From assembly GCF_020616155.1 (NCBI RefSeq), contig NZ_CP085530.1, positions 1,549,501 to 1,613,500 of the forward strand: a DNA stretch of 64,000 nucleotides. Reading direction: 5' to 3'. Positions 55,241-63,062 of this stretch are shown piece by piece (positions within the stretch are counted from its first letter, which is position 1; every line of letters begins with the position of its first letter). The translations under genes and the position numbers were made by a program. This DNA is from Vogesella sp. XCS3 (lineage in GTDB: Bacteria; Pseudomonadota; Gammaproteobacteria; Burkholderiales; Chromobacteriaceae). The notes beneath the pieces are model-generated. The model ran no database searches and had not been told where the DNA came from. It saw nothing but the letters and a program-made list of their open reading frames with translations.

Positions 55241-55335
55241 TGAGGGAGTAGCCGCCCTGCGAGACAGCAGGGGCTTGCGTCAACACACTTGGCCGTTCGG
55301 CCATGGCGCCAGCGACACGCGTTTGGCAAGACTCA
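55241..55335 (+). promoter_or_regulatory. Putative yybP-ykoY manganese riboswitch
   Basis: The leader has the conserved elements in order: GAGGGAGTAGCCG (55243-55255; the family has GGGGAGUAG), CGTCAACACACT (55278-55289; compare CGUCAACAUACU in E. coli mntP and alx leaders) and AAGACTCA at the 3' side (55328-55335). TGAG (55241-55244) and CTCA (55332-55335) can close the basal stem. It precedes a GDT1/MntX-type Mn exporter, a standard target of this riboswitch. Confidence 0.75.
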
Positions 55336-55353
55336 TGATTCGCCATGCACAGC

Positions 55354-55395
55354 GGGGGCTGCGCCATGGTGGGTCATGTTTCGTGCGCAGCCCCC
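55354..55395 (+). promoter_or_regulatory. Expression-platform hairpin before the Mn exporter
   Basis: GGGGGCTGCGC (55354-55364) and GCGCAGCCCCC (55385-55395) form a perfect 11-bp stem that ends two bases before the CGGAG ribosome-binding site (55397-55401). No T-run follows, so control is more likely at translation than by termination. Confidence 0.6.
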
Positions 55396-55406
55396 TCGGA
55401 GTCTTC

Positions 55407-55967
55407 ATGGAAGCGTTTTTCCTGTCTACCGGCATTGTTGCCCTGGCCGAAATCGGCGATAAAACCCAGCTACTGGCCCTGCTACTGGCCGCCCGCTTCA
55501 AGAAACCCGTCCCCATCATTCTGGGCATTTTTGTCGCTACCGTATTCAACCACGCCGCTGCCGCCTGGCTGGGCCACGTGGCTACCGGTTTTGTCGATAT
55601 GAACATCCTGCGCTGGGTGCTGGGTATTTCGTTCATCGCCATGGCAGTGTGGATGCTGATTCCCGATAAGCTGGACGACGAAACCAATCTGTTCGAGCGC
55701 TTTGGCGTGTTCGGCGCTACCTGTATTGCCTTCTTCCTGGCCGAAATGGGCGACAAGACCCAGATCGCTACCGTGGCGCTGTCGGCGCGCTATATGGACG
55801 CCACCATCGGCGTGGTGATGGGCACCACCATGGGCATGATGATTGCCAACGTACCGGCAGTGCTGTTGGGCGAGGTGGCCGCACGCAAGTTGCCGGTGGA
55901 ACTGGTGCACAAGATCGCTGCCGGCATCTTTGCCGTGGTAGGTGTGCTGACGCTGGTGAGCTTTTAA
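55407..55967 (+). CDS. TMEM165/GDT1-family manganese exporter (MntX-like)
   Basis: A 186-residue membrane protein with six helices and the two inverted-repeat signatures ALAEIGDKTQLLALLLAARF (about 13-32) and FLAEMGDKTQIATVALSARY (about 111-130), whose E-x-G-D-K-T acidic residues bind the cation. In Neisseria this family (MntX) exports Mn2+. The riboswitch-like leader supports Mn2+ control. Start 55407 has a CGGAG site; the longer frame runs through the riboswitch. Confidence 0.92.
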   Translation: MEAFFLSTGIVALAEIGDKTQLLALLLAARFKKPVPIILGIFVATVFNHAAAAWLGHVATGFVDMNILRWVLGISFIAMAVWMLIPDKLDDETNLFERFGVFGATCIAFFLAEMGDKTQIATVALSARYMDATIGVVMGTTMGMMIANVPAVLLGEVAARKLPVELVHKIAAGIFAVVGVLTLVSF

Positions 55968-55980
55968 GAGCTAAAAGCGA

Positions 55981-56014
55981 CGATGCGGCCAACCTGGCAG
56001 GGTTGGCCGCATCG
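55981..56014. repeat. Inverted pair of GTTGGCCGCA as a 14-bp hairpin
   Basis: CGATGCGGCCAACC (55981-55994) pairs with GGTTGGCCGCATCG (56001-56014), loop TGGCAG. It lies between the convergent Mn exporter and DUF3857 genes and probably terminates both. Confidence 0.85.
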
Positions 56015-56025
56015 CTAGGCAAGAC

Positions 56026-57879
56026 CTACTTTTGCAGCAGGATCTGCGCCTGGCCGTCGCACTCTTCCAGCTGGTCGACAAAGCGGCCAAACTCGGCACT
56101 GCGCATGGTATCGGCAGACAGCCATAGGGCTTTGCGAACCCACTGCTGCGCCAGCCCCACGCCGTTTTTGACCGGCACGGCTTTCAGGGTGTAGTCGGCC
56201 CATGGCGAGCGCACCTCGCAGCTGGCCGGCTGCGCCAATGGCTTGACGTCGTGCACCCGGGTCACGCTCTGCTCGTTACTGGCCTCCATCAGGTAGTCCG
56301 TCACTCCGGCCTTGGCCTGCCATTGACGCCAAGTGGCAATGCGGCCGCTGGTCTGGCGCAGATCCAGCAAGCGGAACGCGCCCAGCGGCTTGGTCACCTG
56401 TCCGACCTTCGCGTCTACCGTATAGTGGTAAGGCTCGGCCAACAGCGCTGGTACCGCGGTACGCTGTACCAGGTGCTGTGTCTTGGTCATGCCATTGGAC
56501 AGCAAAGCCTCGGCCAGTACATTGTCCTGCCGCTCTTTGCCTTGCATGCTTTCCACACCCAGTATCTGGCGCGCCATGCTGCCCGCCAGCTCACCCTCGG
56601 CCTTGAGTTGCCAGAGGCGGCCATCTTGCGGGCTAAAGTCGAGCTGCTGCCGGTTATAGCTGCTGGCCGCGGCCATTAGCGGTATGCGATCGGTTGCCAC
56701 TTTGCCATCGTCAGCGAGCACAAACACGCTGCGGTCTTGCAGCTCGCGCACCGGCCCTTGCAACACGTTCAGCTTTTGCGTCGGGTCCAGCCAATAGGTC
56801 TGCCCTTCGACTTGTAGCCTGACAATCGCGTGGTTCAAGCCATTTTGTGGCGACAACAGCAGCGGCGTGTTATCGACATCGGCACGCACCAATGCCACCT
56901 GCGCCTGCAAACCGCTCGCCCGCAGCATGGCCGCCAGCGTCAGCGCCATATCCTTGCAGTCGCCAAAGCCGCGTTGCTCGATCTGCGCCAGCGTAAACGG
57001 TAGATAGCCGTTTTCCGATATCCGCCAGTCGCCCATGTAACGGATACGGGTGTTAACGTCGGCCATCAGGCCGGCAAGCCTTTGCTGCCATGGCTTGCCT
57101 TGCACCATTGCTACCGCAGCAACCGCCTGCGCAGGCAAGGGCTCGGCCAGCCGCTGCGCAAAGCCCGTGGCGATGGGTGCCAGATAACGCAATGGGTCAG
57201 CCTCGGTACTTACATCAATCAGCGGCAGGCTACGCAATTCAAAGCGGTTTCCGGTTTCGGTGACGTCAAAAAACATGGGCTGTACGCTGCGTGCGGCCAA
57301 CGTTTTGCGGTCTGCCGATTGCGTCACCTCGATACGACCAGCCAGATCGCGCCCAGCCCAGTGCAGCGGCTGGTCGGCGCGGATTTTCCAGTCGAATTCG
57401 TCTATGCGCAGGCTGCCGGCAGACAAACCCTGCATCTGTGACAGCGCCTCGAAAGGCGCGATGCGTGGCGTCTGGCGGCGGTACTCCAGCACCACGGTAC
57501 TGCCGGTGCGTACTGCAGGAAAGGCCACAGTCAGATAGCTGCTGCTCTCGAAGCCATTCTGCCCGGGCATGGTGCCGCGCTGTATGTCGCCATCCGGTAC
57601 AGCCAGCTCGGTGCCATCGGGCTGGCGTGTGTAGGCGCGCAGTAGCGTAAGCGTTTCACGTTCGCGAAACACCAGAGTAGCGGTGCCGAAAGCATCACGG
57701 CCACTATCACGCAGAATGGTGACCACCTGCTCGATGCGGCAATCACTGCCCTGCGCTACCTGCCACTGGCAATCCTGGCGAAAGCGCAAAGCCGAATTGG
57801 CCTCCTGCGGAGATTTGAACGCAGCCATAGCCGGCATGGACACGGCAAGGCACAGCAAAAACTTGGCAGACCGATTCAT
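56026..57879 (-). CDS. Secreted DUF3857/transglutaminase-like protein
   Basis: 617 residues with a signal peptide (MNRSAKFLLCLAVSMPAMA). An N-terminal DUF3857 beta domain (about 30-220, with TVVLEYRRQTPRIAPFE) is followed by a transglutaminase-like core: the Cys in GFGDCKDMALTLAAMLRASGL (about 315-335), His in GLNHAIVRLQVEGQTYWLDPT (about 358-378) and Asp in the latter. The full Cys-His-Asp triad is present, so it may be an active peptidase or cross-linking enzyme; substrates of this family are not known. Single gene. Confidence 0.85.
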   Translation of the reverse strand: MNRSAKFLLCLAVSMPAMAAFKSPQEANSALRFRQDCQWQVAQGSDCRIEQVVTILRDSGRDAFGTATLVFRERETLTLLRAYTRQPDGTELAVPDGDIQRGTMPGQNGFESSSYLTVAFPAVRTGSTVVLEYRRQTPRIAPFEALSQMQGLSAGSLRIDEFDWKIRADQPLHWAGRDLAGRIEVTQSADRKTLAARSVQPMFFDVTETGNRFELRSLPLIDVSTEADPLRYLAPIATGFAQRLAEPLPAQAVAAVAMVQGKPWQQRLAGLMADVNTRIRYMGDWRISENGYLPFTLAQIEQRGFGDCKDMALTLAAMLRASGLQAQVALVRADVDNTPLLLSPQNGLNHAIVRLQVEGQTYWLDPTQKLNVLQGPVRELQDRSVFVLADDGKVATDRIPLMAAASSYNRQQLDFSPQDGRLWQLKAEGELAGSMARQILGVESMQGKERQDNVLAEALLSNGMTKTQHLVQRTAVPALLAEPYHYTVDAKVGQVTKPLGAFRLLDLRQTSGRIATWRQWQAKAGVTDYLMEASNEQSVTRVHDVKPLAQPASCEVRSPWADYTLKAVPVKNGVGLAQQWVRKALWLSADTMRSAEFGRFVDQLEECDGQAQILLQK

Positions 57880-57982
57880 GATATCAAGATTCATTCTCAT
57901 CAAAAACGCCACTCAAAGTACAACAAAGTCATAGCCCAAACAAGCTTAGCGCTGACTCTTTAGCATCCACTGCGCGATTCAA

Positions 57983-58018
57983 TAAAAAAACCGCAGCACC
58001 TGGCTGCGGTTTTGTTTT
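57983..58018. terminator. Terminator of rnr
   Basis: ACCGCAGC/GCTGCGGT stem with T7 on the minus strand (and TTTTGTTTT on the plus strand), 18 bp beyond the rnr stop. Confidence 0.88.
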
Positions 58019-58035
58019 CGCTTGCTACGCCGGGC

Positions 58036-60948
58036 TTAGCGGCGCGGGCTGCGGCGGCTGCGCGGCTTGGGTGTCGCGCTATCGGCCGCCGGCGCTGCCG
58101 GTGCCGGGCTGGCCGGCGCCTCACTGGCTGGCGCAGGGTTGGCCGCAGCACTGGCCGCCGGCTTGCGACGGCGCGGCGCTTTGGCGGGTGCCGCTTCGGC
58201 AGCGGGCGCGGTTACTGGCGGCACCGGCTGGCTGGCTGCCGGCTTCGGCTCCGCGGGCTGCGCCGTGGCCGCTTTGCTCGCCGGTGCTTTGGTGGCGGCC
58301 GGTTTGCGCGGCGCACGCGGTGGCTTGGCCGTTACCGGCGCTTCGGGCTTGGTTTCAACCTGTTTGGCTTCAACCTGCTTGGCTGCGACCGGTTTGGTTT
58401 CAACCTGCTTAGGCTCTACCTGCTTGGTTTCAACCTGCTTAGGCTCTACCTGCTTGGTTTCAACCTGCTTGGCTGCAACTGGCTTGGTTTCTACCGGTTT
58501 GGCAACAACAGGTTTGGCAGCAGCTGCTTCTGCCGGCTTGTTGGCCGCATTGCCCTTGCCCCGATGACGATTGCGCGATGACGGTTTGGCCGCCGGTGCC
58601 GGCTCGCTGGCCACTGGCAATACAGCCGGTACCAGCTTGACGCTGACTTCGGCTGCCGGCTTGGCCGGCGCCTTCTGTGGCGGCTCGAACCCGCCCTGAC
58701 GGCGCTTGTCGCGGCGGTTTTTCTGGTGACGCGGGCCACGGTCGTCGCGACCGCCATCACGGCCACCGTCGCCCTTGGCGCGGCCTTGATCCAGCAAGGC
58801 AAAGTCCACCTGTGCGGTTTCCAGATCAGCGCGCATTACCTTGATGGTGACGGCGTCGCCCAGCTGGTAACGCAGGCCGCTCTTCTCGCCGATGATGGCT
58901 TGCAGGTCTTTGTGGAAGTGGAAGTAGTCCTTGCCCAGCTCGGAGATATGGATCATGCCTTCCACGTACAGGCCATCCAGCAGCACGAAGATGCCAAAAC
59001 CGGCCACGGCGCTGATCTTGCCGGTGAACACTTCGCCCACCTTGTCGCGCATGAAGTAGGTTTTCAGCCACGATTGCACGTCGCGGCTGGCGTCATCGGC
59101 GCGGCGCTCGGCCATGGAGCAGTGCTCGCCGATGGCTTCCCACTTGCCCGGCTTGTACTTCTTGTCGGCCAGAATGGCCTTGATGGTGCGGTGCACCAGC
59201 AGGTCGGGGTAGCGGCGGATCGGCGAGGTAAAGTGGGTGTACGCCTCGTACGACAGGCCGAAGTGGCCCAGGTTTTCCGGCTGGTAAACCGCCTGCTGCA
59301 TGGAGCGCAGCAGCATGGTCTGGATCATGCTGGCATCCGAGCGCTCGCGCACGCGGTCGGCCAGCTCGGCGTAGTCTTTGGTGGTGGGCTTGTCGCCGCC
59401 GCCCAGGGTCAGGCCGCTGACATTCAGGAAGCGGCGCAGGTTTTCCAGTTTCTCGGGCGTCGGGCCTTCGTGCACGCGGAACAGGCACTTGTGTTCGTGC
59501 TTGAGAATGAACTCGGCCGAGCACACGTTGGCCGCCAGCATGCATTCTTCGATCAGGCGATGGGCGTCGTTGCGCACTACCGGTACGATCTTGTCGATCT
59601 TGCCCTGCTCGTTGAACAGCATCTGCGTCTCGACGGTATCGAAATCCACCGCGCCGCGTTTCTTGCGCTGCGCCAGCAGCTGCTGGAACAGGGCGTACAG
59701 GGTTTCGAGCTGCGGCTTGCGCGGGTGCTCGCCGCCTTCGGACAGCAGCTGCCATACCTGGGTATAGGTAAAGCGCGTTTGCGAGCGCATCACCGCCGGG
59801 TAGAACTGGTACTTTTTCACCTTGCCGCGCGCCGAGATCTGCATGTCGCACACCATGCACAGGCGGTCGACATCCGGGTTCAGCGAGCAGATGCCGTTGG
59901 ACAGCTCTTCCGGCAGCATGGGAATCACGCGGCGCGGGAAGTACACCGAAGTACTGCGCGTGCGGGCGTCCACGTCCAGCGCGTCGCCGGGGCGTACGTA
60001 GTGGCTGACGTCGGCAATGGCCACGATCAGGCGGAAGCCTTTGCCGCTCTTCTCGGCGTATACGGCGTCGTCGAAGTCGCGCGCGGTTTCGCCGTCGATG
60101 GTGACCAGCGGCAGGTCGCGCAGGTCTACGCGGTCCTTGATGTCTTTTTTGCCGACTTTTTGCGAGGTAGCCACGGCCTGCGCCACGGCTTCATCGCTGA
60201 AAATATGCGGCAGGTCGTGCTTGCGCAGGGCAATTTCGATTTCCATGCCAGGGTCGGCGTAATCGCCCAGCACCTCGCTGACCTTCACGATGGCCTGACG
60301 ATGCGCATCCGGGTATTCCAGAATGTCGACCATCACCACCTGGCCGTGCTTGGCACCGCCGTCGCCGCCGGCTTCCACCAGCATTTCCTGGCGCACGCGG
60401 CGGTCTTCGGCCACGGCAAACCAGACACCGCGTTCGTTGTAGATACGCGCAATCAGGCGGGTGGTGGCACGTTCGATCACATCGGCAATACGGCCTTCCG
60501 GGCGGCCACGGCGGTCGGTGCCGGCCGGGCGGATCATCACGCGGTCACCGTGCATCACCTTGTGCATTTCGCGTTCGGAAAGGTAGATATCGTCGCCCTC
60601 GCCGTCTTCGCGCACGGCAAAACCGTAGCCATCACGGTGGCCGGAAATGCGGCAGGGGATCAGGTCGAGCTTCTGCGCCACGCAGATCTCGCCCTTGCGG
60701 TTAATCAGGATCTGGCCGGCACGTTCCATGGCGCGCAGGCGGCGCTCGAACAGGTCCAGCTCGTGATCGTAAATGGGGAAAACGGCCGCCAGTTCCTCTG
60801 CGTGCATCGGCACGCCATTTTTTTCGAGGATTTCCAGGACAAATTCGCGGCTAGGTAAGGGATTGTCGTATTTGGTTTTTTCGCGACTCAGGTGCGGGTC
60901 CTGCAGGCGCAAAGGCTGGTTCTTGCTGTTTTTTCTATTGGAGGCCAT
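58036..60948 (-). CDS. rnr: Ribonuclease R with a long repetitive C-terminal tail
   Basis: Processive 3'-5' exoribonuclease of RNA quality control and cold adaptation. The 970-residue product has an N-terminal HTH_12 (about 30-95), cold-shock domains, the RNB core with the metal site IDGETARDFDDAVYAEK and the LLRSMQQAVY region, an S1 domain (about 640-725, GEVFTGKISAVAGFGIFVLLDGLYVEGMIH), then about 240 extra residues: a basic stretch (RRDKRRQGG) and an Ala/Lys/Pro-rich tail with repeats of KQVET/KQVEP. E. coli RNase R is 813 residues. Start at 60948; the longer frame runs through the tRNA genes. Confidence 0.95.
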   Translation of the reverse strand: MASNRKNSKNQPLRLQDPHLSREKTKYDNPLPSREFVLEILEKNGVPMHAEELAAVFPIYDHELDLFERRLRAMERAGQILINRKGEICVAQKLDLIPCRISGHRDGYGFAVREDGEGDDIYLSEREMHKVMHGDRVMIRPAGTDRRGRPEGRIADVIERATTRLIARIYNERGVWFAVAEDRRVRQEMLVEAGGDGGAKHGQVVMVDILEYPDAHRQAIVKVSEVLGDYADPGMEIEIALRKHDLPHIFSDEAVAQAVATSQKVGKKDIKDRVDLRDLPLVTIDGETARDFDDAVYAEKSGKGFRLIVAIADVSHYVRPGDALDVDARTRSTSVYFPRRVIPMLPEELSNGICSLNPDVDRLCMVCDMQISARGKVKKYQFYPAVMRSQTRFTYTQVWQLLSEGGEHPRKPQLETLYALFQQLLAQRKKRGAVDFDTVETQMLFNEQGKIDKIVPVVRNDAHRLIEECMLAANVCSAEFILKHEHKCLFRVHEGPTPEKLENLRRFLNVSGLTLGGGDKPTTKDYAELADRVRERSDASMIQTMLLRSMQQAVYQPENLGHFGLSYEAYTHFTSPIRRYPDLLVHRTIKAILADKKYKPGKWEAIGEHCSMAERRADDASRDVQSWLKTYFMRDKVGEVFTGKISAVAGFGIFVLLDGLYVEGMIHISELGKDYFHFHKDLQAIIGEKSGLRYQLGDAVTIKVMRADLETAQVDFALLDQGRAKGDGGRDGGRDDRGPRHQKNRRDKRRQGGFEPPQKAPAKPAAEVSVKLVPAVLPVASEPAPAAKPSSRNRHRGKGNAANKPAEAAAAKPVVAKPVETKPVAAKQVETKQVEPKQVETKQVEPKQVETKPVAAKQVEAKQVETKPEAPVTAKPPRAPRKPAATKAPASKAATAQPAEPKPAASQPVPPVTAPAAEAAPAKAPRRRKPAASAAANPAPASEAPASPAPAAPAADSATPKPRSRRSPRR
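58349..58503 (-). repeat. 15-bp-period repeats coding the RNase R tail
   Basis: Units such as CTTGGTTTCAACCTG recur about ten times in frame, giving KPVET, KQVET, KQVEP and KPVAA pentapeptides. A 30-bp block (KQVETKQVEP) is tandemly duplicated exactly. Slippage could change its length between strains. Confidence 0.85.
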
Positions 60949-60975
60949 TGACACTCTCAAAATGATCATTATAAT
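60948..60975 (+). promoter_or_regulatory. Consensus sigma-70 promoter of the tRNA-Leu cluster
   Basis: TTGACA (60948-60953) and TATAAT (60970-60975) are both perfect, with a 16-bp spacer. The -35 starts on the first base of the divergent rnr start codon. Initiation near 60983 leaves a leader of about 55 nt before the first tRNA. Confidence 0.9.
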
Positions 60976-61036
60976 GCGTGCTTCTTCGGTGCACTGCCCT
61001 AAACAAGCAGCGCTATCGATGATACAGCAAAGCAGC

Positions 61037-61123
61037 GCCCAGGTGGCGGAATTGGTAGACGCACTAGGTTCAGGTCCTAGCGCCCGCAAGGGTGTGGAAG
61101 TTCGAGTCTTCTCTTGGGCACCA
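61037..61123 (+). tRNA. tRNA-Leu(CAG), copy 1
   Basis: An 87-nt class II tRNA with encoded CCA. Acceptor GCCCAGG, D-loop GAATTGGTAGACGC, anticodon arm CTAGG-TTCAGGT-CCTAG with anticodon CAG, long variable arm GCGCCCGCAAGGGTGT, T-loop GTTCGAGTC. Reads CUG codons, the most used Leu codon in this GC-rich genome. Confidence 0.97.
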
Positions 61124-61160
61124 GCAAATGCTCGCTTCTTTGTTGTAGAAAACCCGGTTG

Positions 61161-61247
61161 GCCCAGGTGGCGGAATTGGTAGACGCACTAGGTTCAGGTC
61201 CTAGCGCCCGCAAGGGCGTGGAAGTTCGAGTCTTCTCTTGGGCACCA
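61161..61247 (+). tRNA. tRNA-Leu(CAG), copy 2
   Basis: Identical to copy 1 except for T to C at 61217 in the variable arm, which turns a G-U pair into G-C. Spacer to copy 1 is 37 bp. Confidence 0.97.
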
Positions 61248-61285
61248 GCAGCAATGCTGATGTTCAACCGGTAAAAATTTGTCGT

Positions 61286-61372
61286 GCCCAGGTGGCGGAA
61301 TTGGTAGACGCACTAGGTTCAGGTCCTAGCGCCCGCAAGGGTGTGGAAGTTCGAGTCTTCTCTTGGGCACCA
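61286..61372 (+). tRNA. tRNA-Leu(CAG), copy 3
   Basis: Identical to copy 1. Spacer to copy 2 is 38 bp. Confidence 0.97.
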
Positions 61373-61418
61373 GCAAGTTATCTTGCTGTTGACACGACAA
61401 CTGACAATCAAGGTTTTG

Positions 61419-61505
61419 GCCCAGGTGGCGGAATTGGTAGACGCACTAGGTTCAGGTCCTAGCGCCCGCAAGGGTGTGGAAGTTCGAGTCTTCTCTTGGG
61501 CACCA
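61419..61505 (+). tRNA. tRNA-Leu(CAG), copy 4
   Basis: Identical to copy 1. Spacer to copy 3 is 46 bp. Confidence 0.97.
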
Positions 61506-61549
61506 TTACTTTTTGTCAGATAGCAGTCGGCAGCACACAATCAGGTTTA

Positions 61550-61636
61550 GCCCAGGTGGCGGAATTGGTAGACGCACTAGGTTCAGGTCCTAGCGCCCGC
61601 AAGGGTGTGGAAGTTCGAGTCTTCTCTTGGGCACCA
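61550..61636 (+). tRNA. tRNA-Leu(CAG), copy 5
   Basis: Identical to copy 1. Spacer to copy 4 is 44 bp; a terminator starts three bases after its CCA. Confidence 0.97.
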
Positions 61637-61638
61637 GT

Positions 61639-61672
61639 TAAAAAAGCCGTTGACACAGTCAGCGGCTTTTTT
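61639..61672 (+). terminator. Terminator of the tRNA-Leu operon
   Basis: AGCCGTTGAC pairs with GTCAGCGGCT (one G-T wobble), loop ACA, then T6. Confidence 0.93.
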
Positions 61673-61694
61673 GCGTTTTCACCTTCCGCACACA

Positions 61695-61716
61695 GGTTGG
61701 CCGCATGCGGCCAACC
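61695..61716. repeat. Inverted pair of GTTGGCCGCA (22-bp palindrome)
   Basis: GTTGGCCGCA (61696-61705) abuts TGCGGCCAAC (61706-61715), with one more pair outside. It lies between the tRNA terminator and the dtd stop and may terminate dtd. Confidence 0.85.
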
Positions 61717-61729
61717 CTGCCCTGCCGGC

Positions 61730-62182
61730 TTACTCCGGCGCCTTGCTATCCAGCCAGATGGTGACCGGGCCATCGTTCACCAGTGCCACCTGCATGTCGG
61801 CGCCGAACACGCCGGTGGGTACCGCCTTGCCTAGCGCGGCGGCCATCGCCATCACAAAGCTGTCGAACATCGGCTGCGAAATCTCGCCCCGTGCCGCGCG
61901 GCTGTAGCCGGGGCGGTTGCCCTTCTTGCAGCTGGCAAACAGCGTGAACTGGCTCACCGCCAGCACTTCGCCCCCTGCGTCCAGCACCGAGCGGTTCATC
62001 ACCCCCTGCTCGTCGTTAAAAATGCGCAGCTGGCTGACCTTACGTACCAGCCAGTCGATGTCGGCGGCCGTATCGGCCTCTTCTACCCCCACCAGCAGCA
62101 GCAAGCCGGCGCCGATCTGCCCCGTGATGCTGCCCTCTACCGTTACCGACGCCTGGGTAACGCGCTGTACCAATACCCGCAT
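61730..62182 (-). CDS. dtd: D-aminoacyl-tRNA deacylase
   Basis: Hydrolyses D-amino acids (and Gly) mischarged on tRNA. The 150-residue product starts [17 protein letters not shown] and has the [21 protein letters not shown] catalytic segment and the cross-subunit C-terminal GP motif ([12 protein letters not shown]), all typical of Dtd1. The start at 62182 is the family start. It is divergent from yaaA. Confidence 0.95.
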   Translation of the reverse strand: MRVLVQRVTQASVTVEGSITGQIGAGLLLLVGVEEADTAADIDWLVRKVSQLRIFNDEQGVMNRSVLDAGGEVLAVSQFTLFASCKKGNRPGYSRAARGEISQPMFDSFVMAMAAALGKAVPTGVFGADMQVALVNDGPVTIWLDSKAPE

Positions 62183-62265
62183 GCCTGCCTTTCCTGCCGC
62201 GTACCATTCACCGGCTGCGCCGCCATGCATTAGAATGGCCGCCGCCCACCGCCTAAGGACGTGAC

Positions 62266-63045
62266 ATGTTGATGGTTATTTCGCCAGCCAAAACGCTGGA
62301 CTACGACACCCCTGCCCACACCGCACGCTACACGCAGCCAGACTTCCTGGCCCACAGCGCCGAGCTGATCGCCACGCTGCGCCAGCTTAGCCCGGCCGAT
62401 ATCGGCCAGCTGATGAGCATCAGCGATGCACTAGCCACGCTGAACGCCGGGCGCTTTCACGACTGGGGCGGTGAATTTACACCAGAAAACGCCAAACAGG
62501 CAGTACTGGCCTTTATGGGTGATGTGTACGAAGGGCTGGATGCCGCCAGCCTGAGCGAGCCGCAGCTGGGCTGGCTGCAGCAGCACCTACGCATTTTGTC
62601 CGGCCTGTACGGCCTGCTGCGCCCGCTGGACCTGATGCAAGCCTACCGCCTGGAAATGGGTACCCGCCTGGCCAACCCGCGCGGTGCCAACCTGTACCAG
62701 TTCTGGGGCGAGATCATCACCGAGGCACTGAACACCGAGCTAGCCAAACAGCCGCTGCCGCAGCTGGTGAACCTGGCCTCCGACGAGTACTTCAAGTCGG
62801 TGAAGCCGAAGAAGCTGCAGGCCACGGTGATCACACCAGTGTTCCAGGACCTGAAAAACGGCCAGTACAAGATCATCAGCTTTTACGCCAAGCGTGCACG
62901 CGGCCTGATGGCGCGCTGGGCGGTAGAACACGCAGTGAGCGATGCCGAGGCACTGAAGGGCTTTAACAGCGAAGGCTACGCCTTTGACGCTAACGCCTCC
63001 GACGCCACGCACTGGGTATTCCGCCGCGACCCGCTGGCGCAATAA
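62266..63045 (+). CDS. yaaA: Peroxide stress protein YaaA (DUF328)
   Basis: A 259-residue DNA-binding protein of the YaaA/DUF328 family, which limits free iron after peroxide stress in E. coli. It starts [16 protein letters not shown], the family signature, and contains [40 protein letters not shown] and [18 protein letters not shown]. It is monocistronic and ends at a palindromic terminator. Confidence 0.95.
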   Translation: MLMVISPAKTLDYDTPAHTARYTQPDFLAHSAELIATLRQLSPADIGQLMSISDALATLNAGRFHDWGGEFTPENAKQAVLAFMGDVYEGLDAASLSEPQLGWLQQHLRILSGLYGLLRPLDLMQAYRLEMGTRLANPRGANLYQFWGEIITEALNTELAKQPLPQLVNLASDEYFKSVKPKKLQATVITPVFQDLKNGQYKIISFYAKRARGLMARWAVEHAVSDAEALKGFNSEGYAFDANASDATHWVFRRDPLAQ

Positions 63046-63062
63046 GCACGTTAGTCGCAAAC

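Larger units (their letters stand above)
3088..61715. repeat. Dispersed 10-mer GTTGGCCGCA, at least 53 copies (candidate DNA uptake sequence)
   Basis: Exact copies found by eye, plus orientation: 4317, 7062, 7998, 11449, 14141, 15850, 21234, 22171, 29548, 30638, 32638, 34699, 39792, 41040, 43444, 43520, 44690, 47474, 48082, 49454, 50571, 50739, 56002, 58138, 58540, 61696. Minus orientation (TGCGGCCAAC): 3088, 5221, 7072, 7562, 8528, 8918, 9613, 13481, 17178, 18953, 19634, 21224, 23079, 25869, 28818, 30844, 38694, 43424, 46084, 50269, 51121, 52555, 52880, 54097, 55984, 57292, 61706. At least 15 further single-mismatch copies, mostly in the last base, exist. Confidence 0.9.

Noticed and set aside
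58067..58567. 166-codon Ala/Thr/Ser-rich frame opposite the rnr tail, with VSTCLAST repeats
   Set aside because: The repeats are only the complement of the RNase R KQVET units; there is no start signal or independent evidence.
61037..61636. Five 87-bp direct repeats with 37-46 bp spacers, resembling a CRISPR array in layout
   Set aside because: Each repeat folds as a complete class II tRNA-Leu with CCA; spacers are non-unique in length, and there are no cas genes.
3088..61715. GTTGGCCGCA as a REP/BIME or Chi-type element instead of an uptake word
   Set aside because: REP elements are longer, intergenic and structured, whereas most copies here are single and inside genes. Chi sites are strand-biased with replication, while these are balanced 26 to 27. 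Not excluded fully, but a poorer fit.
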